The translations under genes were made by a program, and so were the position numbers. This document shows positions 1 to 7,009 of a stretch of DNA of 8,316 nt, piece by piece; the stretch's first letter is position 1, and every line of letters starts with the position of its first letter. The notes under the pieces are model-generated. The model saw only the letters and a list, made by a program, of their open reading frames with translations, searched no databases and was not told where the DNA came from. The stretch lies in contig CALEST010000407.1 in the NCBI GenBank assembly GCA_937907555.1, positions 1 to 8,316 of the forward strand. Reading direction: 5' to 3'. The stretch is from an uncultured Sediminibacterium sp. GTDB taxonomy: Bacteria > Bacteroidota > Bacteroidia > Chitinophagales > Chitinophagaceae.

Positions 1-624
1 AACTCCCTGACAAATATCCATTATATACGTGGGAGTCCGGTACTGATCATTTACGACTTTAATGGTTTTGGCTTGCTTCAACTGCAGTTCTACCCATTGT
101 ATAAAGCTGGCCCTGCCATTTTTATGTTGAGGACCATACATAAATACCGGTCTAACAATAACCGGTTCAGTTATATTTTGACTTACCCATTGCTCTGCCT
201 TCCACTTGGATGCTCCATAAAAATTAAGCGGATTGGGAGTATCGTCCTCCTTATGTGGTCCGTTTTCGCCGAAAATAAAATCGGTAGAAAAATAAATAAA
301 TCTGGCATTTACTTTTTTAGCTGCAGCCCCCAAGTGCATCGTTGCATCCACATTTTGCTTAAGACATTCTTCTCTGTTTACATCACATTCATCTGGTTTA
401 CTCATGGCGGCTACATGAATAATCCAATCGGGTTGTATGGTGTCCACAATCTTTAACACCGAACTAACATTCGTTAGTTCGCATTCGTGATAATGAATGT
501 TCAAATTTGTTTGCAAACGGGAGGGCCCGCGAGCGACAGCATGTACCGTAAACCCTTTATCAGCAAGGAATACAGACAAATGTTGTCCTGTAAAACCATT
601 GGCACCTGTTACCAGTATATTCAT
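1..624 (-). CDS. RmlD-like extended SDR oxidoreductase (NAD(P)-dependent sugar-nucleotide reductase/epimerase family), C-terminus cut by window edge
   Basis: Reading the minus strand from the ATG at 624-622 gives 208 codons with no stop to the window edge. The N-terminus (MNILVTGANGFTGQHL) carries the Rossmann dinucleotide-binding glycines G7, G10 and G13. R32, at the end of the second strand, would suit NADP(H). Further landmarks are an HVAAMSKPDECD segment at about 70-81, the STD triplet at 113-115 followed by FIFGE, and the catalytic pair in YGASK (Y136, K140). An RPVFMYGPQH segment follows. The order matches the RmlD (dTDP-4-dehydrorhamnose reductase) / MAT2B-like branch of extended SDRs. 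Such proteins are usually near 290 residues, so roughly 80 are missing. An in-frame TAG three codons upstream of the ATG fixes the start. The gene diverges from pfkA. The exact substrate cannot be told; a role in cell-surface sugar synthesis is only the commonest option for the family. Confidence 0.9.
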   Translation of the reverse strand, partial: MNILVTGANGFTGQHLSVFLADKGFTVHAVARGPSRLQTNLNIHYHECELTNVSSVLKIVDTIQPDWIIHVAAMSKPDECDVNREECLKQNVDATMHLGAAAKKVNARFIYFSTDFIFGENGPHKEDDTPNPLNFYGASKWKAEQWVSQNITEPVIVRPVFMYGPQHKNGRASFIQWVELQLKQAKTIKVVNDQYRTPTYIMDICQGV

Positions 625-698
625 TGTACAATGCTACGAAAAAACCGTTATCAACACTACAAGGCTATGTGACTTCAAATTCGTATTTTTGAAACTCC

Positions 699-760
699 GT
701 GTAAAGTATACACATTATTTACATTTTGTAAACGGATCAATTTATCACAGAGATTGTAAA
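699..760. promoter_or_regulatory. Cluster of TGTAAA/TTTACA hexamers in the pfkA / SDR divergent intergenic region
   Basis: The 138-base gap between the divergent genes holds TGTAAA at 700-705, its reverse complement TTTACA at 718-723, TGTAAA again at 727-732 and at 755-760. The pair 718-732 is a perfect 6-bp inverted repeat with a 3-base spacer. A second small dyad, GTGTA-N5-TACAC, covers 699-713. The three same-strand copies start 27 and 28 bases apart. This could be an operator or part of the pfkA promoter, but the region is AT-rich and chance is a real alternative. No clean TTTG / TAnnTTTG promoter was found for either gene. Confidence 0.25.
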
Positions 761-762
761 AC

Positions 763-1746
763 ATGGGCAATAAAAAAGTCAGCAAGATTGGAGTTTTAAC
801 ATCAGGGGGAGATGCCCCGGGCATGAATGCCGCCATAAGAGCAGTTGTAAGAACAGGATTATACCATGGGTTGGAAGTATTTGGCATTATGCGAGGGTAT
901 AGTGGTATGATAGATGATGATATTTTTCCGATGAACTCCAGATCGGTTGCGAATATTATCCAGAGAGGAGGAACGGTATTAAAAACCGCCCGATCAATGG
1001 AATTCATGGAACATGCAGGCAGGAAAATTGCATATGAAAACCTGAAGAAAAGAGGCATTGACGGATTGGTAATCATTGGTGGTGATGGAAGTTTTAAAGG
1101 AGCTCAAAAATTCAGTAATGAGTTTGATATACCCTGTATTGGATTACCCGGCACCATTGATAAGGATATTGCAGGAAGTGATTTTACCATCGGTTTTGAT
1201 ACGGCTGTTAACACCGCAGTTGGTGCCATTGATAAAATCAGAGATACGGCTGATGCGCATGACCGTCTGTTCATAGTTGAAGTGATGGGGAGAGACGCCG
1301 GTTATATTGCATTACACAGTGGCATTTCAACAGGTGCTGAAAATATTTTAATTCCTGAAACCGAAACCGATATAGAAGCTTTAATTTCTTCTTTATCAGA
1401 ACAGGAGAAAAGAAAAAAACTGGTGAATATTATTGTTGTAGCCGAAGGTGATAAATATGGCGCCAACGAAATTTCTACCATCATCAAGAAAAGACTGCCA
1501 CAGGCCGATACCAGGGTTTGTATTTTAGGTCATATTCAAAGAGGTGGCTCTCCTACTTGTCTGGACAGATTAATTGCAAGCCGGATGGGGTTTGCCGCTG
1601 TTGAGTGTTTACTCAATGGAACCAATAACGTGATGGTGGGTATTTTAAACAACCAGCTTCACTACACTCCATTGGATCATGCCATTAAAGCAAAACAAAA
1701 AATTTCAGAAGATTGGTTGAACATAGTTAAAATACTAGCCAGCTAA
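763..1746 (+). CDS. pfkA: ATP-dependent 6-phosphofructokinase
   Basis: It phosphorylates fructose-6-phosphate to fructose-1,6-bisphosphate, the committed step of glycolysis, in the cytoplasm. The 327 residues match the bacterial PFK-A length (about 320). Visible motifs are GGDAPGMNAAIR at 15-26, GGDGS at 106-110, PGTID at 129-133 with catalytic D133, MGRDAG at 175-180 and GHIQRGGSP at 256-264. Glycine in GGDGS and in PGTID marks the ATP-using rather than the pyrophosphate-using type. Substrate-contact residues of the E. coli enzyme have clear counterparts (R77, R168, R177, E228, R251, H257, R260), as do several ADP/PEP effector-site residues (R26, R30, R160, E193). Allosteric control by ADP and PEP is therefore plausible. 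The motif that is TIDND in E. coli reads TIDKD here. The ATG has no Shine-Dalgarno site, as is common in Bacteroidota. pyk follows 28 bases downstream, so the two are probably co-transcribed. Confidence 0.97.
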   Translation: MGNKKVSKIGVLTSGGDAPGMNAAIRAVVRTGLYHGLEVFGIMRGYSGMIDDDIFPMNSRSVANIIQRGGTVLKTARSMEFMEHAGRKIAYENLKKRGIDGLVIIGGDGSFKGAQKFSNEFDIPCIGLPGTIDKDIAGSDFTIGFDTAVNTAVGAIDKIRDTADAHDRLFIVEVMGRDAGYIALHSGISTGAENILIPETETDIEALISSLSEQEKRKKLVNIIVVAEGDKYGANEISTIIKKRLPQADTRVCILGHIQRGGSPTCLDRLIASRMGFAAVECLLNGTNNVMVGILNNQLHYTPLDHAIKAKQKISEDWLNIVKILAS

Positions 1747-1774
1747 AATCCCCCCTAAAAAATAAAATAAAACA

Positions 1775-3265
1775 ATGTCAAAGAATTTAGAGAAGTATCT
1801 ACACAAGAACATGGACAAGGCAGCAGGTGTAAAACACGTGATGCATAAAACAAAAATTGTTGCTACCGTTGGGCCTGCCTGTGATTCATATGATCAGCTA
1901 TTAGATCTGGTAAAAGCCGGAGTGAATGTTTTCAGATTGAATTTTTCTCACGGAAGCCATGAAGACAAACTCGCGATTATTGAGCATATCAGAAATATCA
2001 ATAAAACGCAACCTTACAATATTGCCATTCTTGCAGATTTGCAAGGGCCTAAACTAAGAGTTGGCGAAATTGAAAACAATGCTTTGGATTTACAGATTGG
2101 TGATATTTTAACTTTCACCAATGAAAAATGCATTGGCACGAAAGAAAAAATTTATGTTTCCTATCCTAACCTTGCCGGTGATGTGGTTTTAGGCAATACC
2201 ATTATGATTGATGATGGTAAAATTGAAGTAAAAGTATCAGGCATAGAAAAAAACGGAGATGTTAAAGTGGTAGTTACGCTGGGCGGGATACTTTCTTCAA
2301 AGAAGGGCCTGAACTTACCAGATACAAAAATATCTTTACCAGCTTTAACTGAGAAAGATCTGGCTGACCTTGAATTCATTATTGATCAACAGCTAGACTG
2401 GGTTGCTTTAAGCTTTGTGAGAAGTGTAAAAGACATTGTTATTTTAAGAAGTAAGCTCGACGAAAAGAAAAGCAAAACCAAAATAATTGCCAAAATTGAG
2501 AAGCCGGAAGCTTTGGTAAATATCCGTGACATTATTATTGAAAGTGATGCTATCATGGTAGCACGTGGTGACCTGGGTGTTGAGCTGCCGGTAGAACAGA
2601 TTCCATTGATTCAGAAAGAACTAATCCGCAAATGTATTCACCGGGCAAAACCTGTTATTGTGGCAACTCAGATGATGGAGAGTATGATTGATCGAGTTAA
2701 GCCCAACAGAAGTGAAATCACAGACGTGGCCAATGCAGTTTTGGAAGGTGCAGATGCTGTAATGTTGAGTGGAGAAACTGCTGCAGGTAAACACCCTGCT
2801 TTGGTGGTGGAAACAATGCGTAAGATTATTGCAGAAGTAGAGAAAAACGAATACAGATACAATCGTTCAGAAGACCTGAAACCACAACCGCATTCGCCTT
2901 CTTTTTACAGCGATGCCGTATGTTATAATGCAGCAAAAATGGCAGAAGATGTTTCAGCCAATGCTTTGGTGGGAATGACTCAGAGTGGTTATACTGCATT
3001 TATGCTGAGCAGTTACAGGCCCTCTTCTCCCCTGTTCATTTTTACCAAAGAGAAATCTCTGGTAAATCAGCTTAGCTTAAGCTGGGGCGTAAGGGCTTTC
3101 TATTATTCTGAAGAAGAAAGCCTGGATGATATCGTTGCAGATCAAATTGACATTTTAAAGCAAAGAGGTTTTCTAAAGTCAGGTGATTCAGTGATTAATA
3201 CAGGTAGCACCCCGGTTGATCAGCATTTACCTACCAATTTGATTAAATTAACTCGTGTAGTATAA
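1775..3265 (+). CDS. pyk: Pyruvate kinase (signature of the K+-independent type)
   Basis: It converts phosphoenolpyruvate and ADP to pyruvate and ATP, the last step of glycolysis. In the 496 residues, the A domain opens with TKIVATVGP at 26-34 and NVFRLNFSHG at 51-60. The B domain runs from about 98 to 185 and includes IDDGKIEV. The active-site signature IIAKIEKPEA spans 237-246, with catalytic K240 and metal ligand E242, followed by ARGDLGVELP (D266), ATQMMESM and the SGETAAGKHP loop at 332-341. The C-terminal domain (about 365-496) is complete. Residues L89, Q90, K93 and V96 in DLQGPKLRVG match the combination known from potassium-independent pyruvate kinases. The chosen start gives about 20 residues more than usual before TKIVAT; ATGs at 1811 and 1841 are alternatives. 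The first start follows an A-rich stretch, common for Bacteroidota translation initiation. It is second in a pfkA-pyk pair and is followed by a strong terminator. Confidence 0.97.
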   Translation: MSKNLEKYLHKNMDKAAGVKHVMHKTKIVATVGPACDSYDQLLDLVKAGVNVFRLNFSHGSHEDKLAIIEHIRNINKTQPYNIAILADLQGPKLRVGEIENNALDLQIGDILTFTNEKCIGTKEKIYVSYPNLAGDVVLGNTIMIDDGKIEVKVSGIEKNGDVKVVVTLGGILSSKKGLNLPDTKISLPALTEKDLADLEFIIDQQLDWVALSFVRSVKDIVILRSKLDEKKSKTKIIAKIEKPEALVNIRDIIIESDAIMVARGDLGVELPVEQIPLIQKELIRKCIHRAKPVIVATQMMESMIDRVKPNRSEITDVANAVLEGADAVMLSGETAAGKHPALVVETMRKIIAEVEKNEYRYNRSEDLKPQPHSPSFYSDAVCYNAAKMAEDVSANALVGMTQSGYTAFMLSSYRPSSPLFIFTKEKSLVNQLSLSWGVRAFYYSEEESLDDIVADQIDILKQRGFLKSGDSVINTGSTPVDQHLPTNLIKLTRVV

Positions 3266-3298
3266 CTACGGATTTACTATTTACAAATAATTAAAGAG

Positions 3299-3335
3299 AA
3301 AAGATTCCCCATTCAGGGGAATCTTTTTTATTTTT
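3299..3335 (+). terminator. Rho-independent terminator after pyk
   Basis: A perfect 12-bp stem (3299-3310 with 3316-3327) contains four G-C pairs next to a five-base ATTCA loop and is followed by a T-rich tail. It starts 33 bases after the pyk stop and ends 24 bases before the next start codon. It closes the pfkA-pyk unit and separates it from the hexosaminidase gene. Confidence 0.93.
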
Positions 3336-3359
3336 ATCACTTAACGATTAATAACGCTT

Positions 3360-5018
3360 ATGAAATACCTATTTCTTGCCATTTCATGCCTTTTCAGTTT
3401 TGCTTTGCTTGCTCAGCAAAGTCCGATTATTCCGCAACCTGCAGAACTTAAAATGGGTCAGGGGAATTTTATAGTTAGTAACAAAACCATCATAGTTACA
3501 AAGGGCGGTGGACTGGATAAATCTGCATCTTTTTTACAGGCTTATGTAAAGAAAATGTACGGATTGGTTTTACCTGTATCCTCTACTGCAGATCACAAGG
3601 GTAATATTGTTTTATCCTATGCACGCATGGATTATAGCATTCCTGGAGCCTATCAGATGGAAATAGATAAGAACGGAGTAGTAATTGAAGGAGACAATGA
3701 GGCCGGAGTTTTTTACGGTGTTCAATCACTGATTCAATTGTTTCCTTTCAGCAAATCAACCAGTCTGAGTATTCCGCAGTTATCGGTAAAGGATCAACCC
3801 AGATTTGCTTACAGAGGCATGCACTTAGACGTGGCCAGACATTTCTTTCCGGTAGATTTTATAAAAAAGTACATTGACTTTATTGCGATGCATAAAATGA
3901 ACACTTTTCATTGGCATTTAACGGAAGATCAGGGCTGGAGAATTGAGATTAAAAAGTATCCGAAGCTTACCGAAATTGGCGCCTATAGAAACGGCACTAC
4001 CATTGGAAGATATCCTGGTACAGGCAATACGAATACTCGTTACGGTGGCTATTATACACAGGAACAAATTAAAGAAATAGTAAAATATGCTGCTGACAGA
4101 TATGTAGAAGTGATTCCTGAAATAGAATTACCCGGCCACTCTTCTGCAGCCATTGCAGCCTATCCTGAATTGAGTTGTTTCCCCGACTCAAGCACAAAAG
4201 TACCCGCTAAAGTTGCCTGGAACGGAACAAGAACAGGAAAACAGGTACAGCAAACCTGGGGCGTATTTGAAGATGTATTTGCCCCTACAGAAACCACATT
4301 TAAATTTCTTGAAAATGTATTCGACGAAGTAATCCAGCTATTCCCATCCAAATATATCCATATAGGAGGCGATGAGTGTCCGAAGGAAGCCTGGAAAAAA
4401 TCTGTTTTTTGTCAACAGTTGATCAAAGAGAAAGGACTAAAGGACGAGCATGAATTACAGAGCTACTTTATTCAGCGTGTAGAAAAATATTTAAACAGCA
4501 AAGGGAAACAAATTATCGGCTGGGATGAAATTCTGGAAGGAGGTCTTGCCCCCAATGCAACTGTAATGAGCTGGAGAGGTGAAAAAGGTGGCATTGAAGC
4601 CGCTAAACAAAAACACAATGTAATTATGACCCCCGGAGGCTGGATGTACTTTGATCACAAACAATCAAAAAATGAGGATTCGGTTACCATCGGTGGATAT
4701 ACAACCGTTCAGAAAGTATACAGTTACGACCCCATTCCCAATACCTTAAGTGCAGAAGAAGCAAAATATGTATTGGGTGCTCAGGCCAATGTTTGGACAG
4801 AATACATGACCAATACTTCAAAAGTAGAATATCAGATTTTCCCCAGAATGAGTGCCCTAAGTGAAGTGCTATGGACACCCAAAGAGAAAAAAGACTGGAG
4901 CAATTTCGAAAAAAGGTTATTGCATCAGTTCAAGCGCTATGATTGGATGGGACTGAATTATTCAAAAGCATACTTTGACCCCGCCAATAACAGCACAGAA
5001 ACCACAAAAAAACCTTAA
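3360..5018 (+). CDS. Secreted beta-N-acetylhexosaminidase, glycoside hydrolase family 20
   Basis: It removes terminal GlcNAc or GalNAc from chitooligosaccharides, glycans or muropeptide-type sugars by substrate-assisted catalysis. Of the 552 residues, 1-18 form a type I signal peptide (hydrophobic core LFLAISCLFSFALLA, likely cut before Q19), so the enzyme is periplasmic or exported. An N-terminal GH20b domain covers about 22-145. The TIM barrel follows from about 150: RGMHLDVARHFF, HWHLTEDQGWRIEIKKYP at 184-201, ELPGH at 256-260 and IHIGGDE at 333-339 with the catalytic pair D338-E339. Candidate sugar-binding residues are W405, W428, Y430, D432 and W479. It ends soon after the barrel, without the extra C-terminal module of longer family members. 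The pyk terminator lies just upstream, so it probably has its own promoter, though I could not identify one. nagB follows after 59 bases on the same strand, supporting a role in amino-sugar use. GlcNAc versus GalNAc specificity cannot be read. Confidence 0.95.
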   Translation: MKYLFLAISCLFSFALLAQQSPIIPQPAELKMGQGNFIVSNKTIIVTKGGGLDKSASFLQAYVKKMYGLVLPVSSTADHKGNIVLSYARMDYSIPGAYQMEIDKNGVVIEGDNEAGVFYGVQSLIQLFPFSKSTSLSIPQLSVKDQPRFAYRGMHLDVARHFFPVDFIKKYIDFIAMHKMNTFHWHLTEDQGWRIEIKKYPKLTEIGAYRNGTTIGRYPGTGNTNTRYGGYYTQEQIKEIVKYAADRYVEVIPEIELPGHSSAAIAAYPELSCFPDSSTKVPAKVAWNGTRTGKQVQQTWGVFEDVFAPTETTFKFLENVFDEVIQLFPSKYIHIGGDECPKEAWKKSVFCQQLIKEKGLKDEHELQSYFIQRVEKYLNSKGKQIIGWDEILEGGLAPNATVMSWRGEKGGIEAAKQKHNVIMTPGGWMYFDHKQSKNEDSVTIGGYTTVQKVYSYDPIPNTLSAEEAKYVLGAQANVWTEYMTNTSKVEYQIFPRMSALSEVLWTPKEKKDWSNFEKRLLHQFKRYDWMGLNYSKAYFDPANNSTETTKKP

Positions 5019-5077
5019 AAAACCGCAAAATATCTCATAAACCTGCTTTTTTTGGGAAGCTTTAATGTAAATTAGCT

Positions 5078-6994
5078 ATGCAAAATCGTTTAACAATGGT
5101 CGACTCCTTCGAAAAAATAGAAGTCAAAATCTATCCAACGCCAGCGGATGGCTCAATTTACGCAGCTCAGGTAATTGCCCAATTAATCAGGGATAAAGCA
5201 GCCAACGGCGAAAAAGTGGTATTGGGTATGGCAACAGGCTCTACTCCTATTAAAATGTATGCCGAACTGGTTCGGATGCATCGGGAAGAAGGATTAAGCT
5301 TTAAAAATGTTATTACGTTTAACCTGGATGAATACTATCCAATTGATAAAGATGCTTACCAGAGTTACTGGAGCTTTATGCATCGCAATCTTTTCAACCA
5401 TATTGACATTGACCCCAAGAATATTCATTTACCCAATGGCAATGCGCCAAAAGAGGAAATGAAAAAATACTGTGCTTCCTATGAACAAGCCATTGAAGCA
5501 GCAGGTGGAATTGATTTACAGGTATTGGGGATAGGGCAAAATGGACATATCGGATTTAACGAACCAGGTTCCAGCATTTTATCCAAAACCAGGCTGGTGA
5601 ATTTAGAAAACAGTACCCGTTTGGCCAACTCCTATGAATTCGGCACTATCACTAAAGTACCAAGACTGGCAGTTACCATGGGGATCAGCACCATTTTAAA
5701 AGCCAAAAAAATCATTCTACTGGCCTGGGGCAACAAAGCCAGCATTGTTGCCAAATCTGTAGAGGGAAATGTAACAGAGAGTATTCCAGCGAGTATATTA
5801 CAGCAACACAACGATTGCACTTTCATTATTGACCAGACTGCTTCTACCGAACTTACAAGGATTAAATCTCCCTGGTTAACCGGAGACTGTGTCTGGACAA
5901 AACAAATGATAAAAAGAGCAGTTGTAAATCTGGCGCTGAAATTAAATAAGTCTGTGCTCAGCCTTACTTCGCTTGATTATACAGAGAATGGATTATCCGA
6001 TTTGCTGGTAGAGCAGGATGATGCTTATGAAATTAACCTGCAGGTTTTCTACATGTTAAGAGATACCATTACAGGTTGGCCTGGCGGTAAACCCAATGCA
6101 GTAATTCCAGCTCACCCCGAAAGATCAGAACCCCATCCGAAAAGATGTTTAATTTTCTCTCCTCACCCGGACGATGATATCATCAGTATGGGTGGAACAT
6201 TCATGCGCCTGCACGATCAGGGGCATGAAGTACATGTGGCTTATCAGACCAGTGGGAATATTGCAGTAACTGATGAATTTGTTACGCGATTTATTGATTT
6301 TGCGGTAGGATTTGAAGAAATGTTTGGAGTTGATAACAGCAAGAGTATTGAGCAGCTAAGTTCAGCAGAACGCTTTATCGCTTCCAAGAAAAAAGACCAG
6401 ATGGATACCAGAGAAATCAGGGCCATCAAGGGATTAATCAGAAGAGGGGAAGCAAAAGCAACCTGCAGGTATGTTGGACTACCAGAAGGAAGATGGCATT
6501 TTATGAATATGCCTTTTTATGAAACTGGAACCATAGAAAAAAAGCCTCTAGGTGAAGAAGATATTCTAATCACCATGGAATTACTTAGAAAAATCAAACC
6601 ACACCAGGTGTATTGTGCGGGAGATTTAGCCGATCCACATGGCACACACCGTGTATGTCTGGAAGCCGTTTTTGAAGCGCTCAGAAGGATCAAGGCTGCC
6701 GGTGATGACTGGGTTAAGGATTGCTGGGTATGGTTATACAAAGGCGCTTGGCAGGAATGGGATATTGCAGAAATTGAAATGGCCATTCCCATGAGCCCGG
6801 ATCAGGTTAAGAAAAAGCGATTCGGCATTTTTATTCATCAATCTCAAAAAGACATGGTGCCATTTCAAGGTTCCGATAACAGGGAATTCTGGCAACGTGC
6901 CGAGGATAGAAATGCCAATACCGCCAATTTATATGCGGCATTGGGTATGACAAAATATGCAGCAATGGAAGCATTTGTTCGTTGGCATTACTAG
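5078..6994 (+). CDS. nagB: Glucosamine-6-phosphate deaminase fused to a PIG-L (LmbE-like) deacetylase domain
   Basis: The N-terminal half (about 15-265) is NagB, which converts glucosamine-6-phosphate to fructose-6-phosphate and ammonia. It shows GMATGSTP at 50-57, FNLDEY at 81-86 with general base D84, SYWSFMHRNLF, and GIGQNGHIGFNEPG at 151-164 with H157 and E162. Asn155 replaces the Asp of E. coli NagB, but Bacillus-type NagB has Asn there too. After a linker (about 270-355), a PIG-L fold carries zinc-binding HPDDD at 363-367 and HGTH at 521-524. PIG-L proteins typically remove acetyl groups from GlcNAc-containing substrates. The 638-residue fusion is a known Bacteroidota architecture, against about 260 for stand-alone NagB. 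Both halves keep their key residues, so both could be active; the PIG-L substrate is unknown. There is no Shine-Dalgarno site; M7 (5096) is an alternative start. It follows the GH20 gene closely, and its product feeds PfkA. Confidence 0.94.
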   Translation: MQNRLTMVDSFEKIEVKIYPTPADGSIYAAQVIAQLIRDKAANGEKVVLGMATGSTPIKMYAELVRMHREEGLSFKNVITFNLDEYYPIDKDAYQSYWSFMHRNLFNHIDIDPKNIHLPNGNAPKEEMKKYCASYEQAIEAAGGIDLQVLGIGQNGHIGFNEPGSSILSKTRLVNLENSTRLANSYEFGTITKVPRLAVTMGISTILKAKKIILLAWGNKASIVAKSVEGNVTESIPASILQQHNDCTFIIDQTASTELTRIKSPWLTGDCVWTKQMIKRAVVNLALKLNKSVLSLTSLDYTENGLSDLLVEQDDAYEINLQVFYMLRDTITGWPGGKPNAVIPAHPERSEPHPKRCLIFSPHPDDDIISMGGTFMRLHDQGHEVHVAYQTSGNIAVTDEFVTRFIDFAVGFEEMFGVDNSKSIEQLSSAERFIASKKKDQMDTREIRAIKGLIRRGEAKATCRYVGLPEGRWHFMNMPFYETGTIEKKPLGEEDILITMELLRKIKPHQVYCAGDLADPHGTHRVCLEAVFEALRRIKAAGDDWVKDCWVWLYKGAWQEWDIAEIEMAIPMSPDQVKKKRFGIFIHQSQKDMVPFQGSDNREFWQRAEDRNANTANLYAALGMTKYAAMEAFVRWHY

Positions 6995-7005
6995 CCCTAC
7001 TTTTG
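6974..7005 (+). promoter_or_regulatory. Bacteroidota-type promoter (TTTG - N20 - TAnnTTTG) for the downstream membrane-protein gene
   Basis: TTTG at 6974-6977 and TACTTTTG at 6998-7005 match the -33 and -7 elements of the primary sigma factor consensus of Bacteroidota, with a 20-base spacer inside the usual range. The -33 element lies within the last codons of nagB. The expected transcription start, a few bases past 7005, falls at or next to the ATG at 7010. The resulting mRNA would have almost no leader. Confidence 0.6.
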
Positions 7006-7009
7006 CGGC

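Noticed and set aside
688..728. TTTG at 688-691 plus TACATTTTG at 720-728 as a pfkA promoter
   Set aside because: The -7-like element has one base too many before TTTG, and the 28-base spacer is well outside the usual range of about 19-21.
73..799. Plus-strand open frames across 73-456, 487-672 and 497-799
   Set aside because: The first two, and most of the third, lie opposite the minus-strand SDR gene, whose translation has clear Rossmann and YxxxK motifs. Their own translations resemble no protein family and have random-looking composition.
3375..3389. AISC near the GH20 N-terminus as a lipoprotein box
   Set aside because: Cys10 is too close to the N-terminus and is followed by more hydrophobic core. 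Cleavage by signal peptidase I before Q19 fits better.
5006..5054. A-tracts and T-tract between the GH20 gene and nagB as a terminator
   Set aside because: AAAAAACC occurs twice but the T-tract is followed by GGG rather than preceded by GG, so no stable hairpin forms. The two genes may be co-transcribed.
5047..5077. T-rich TTTG plus TAAATTAG as a nagB promoter, and an imperfect AGCT...AGCT dyad touching the start codon
   Set aside because: The spacer is only 13 bases, the -7 element has a mismatch and would place the transcript start inside the gene, and the dyad arms are short and do not pair exactly.
5540..5542. Asn155 of NagB in place of the catalytic-site Asp of E. coli NagB as a sign of inactivity
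   Set aside because: Bacillus-type NagB enzymes have the same GIGxNGHIGFNEPG motif and are active.
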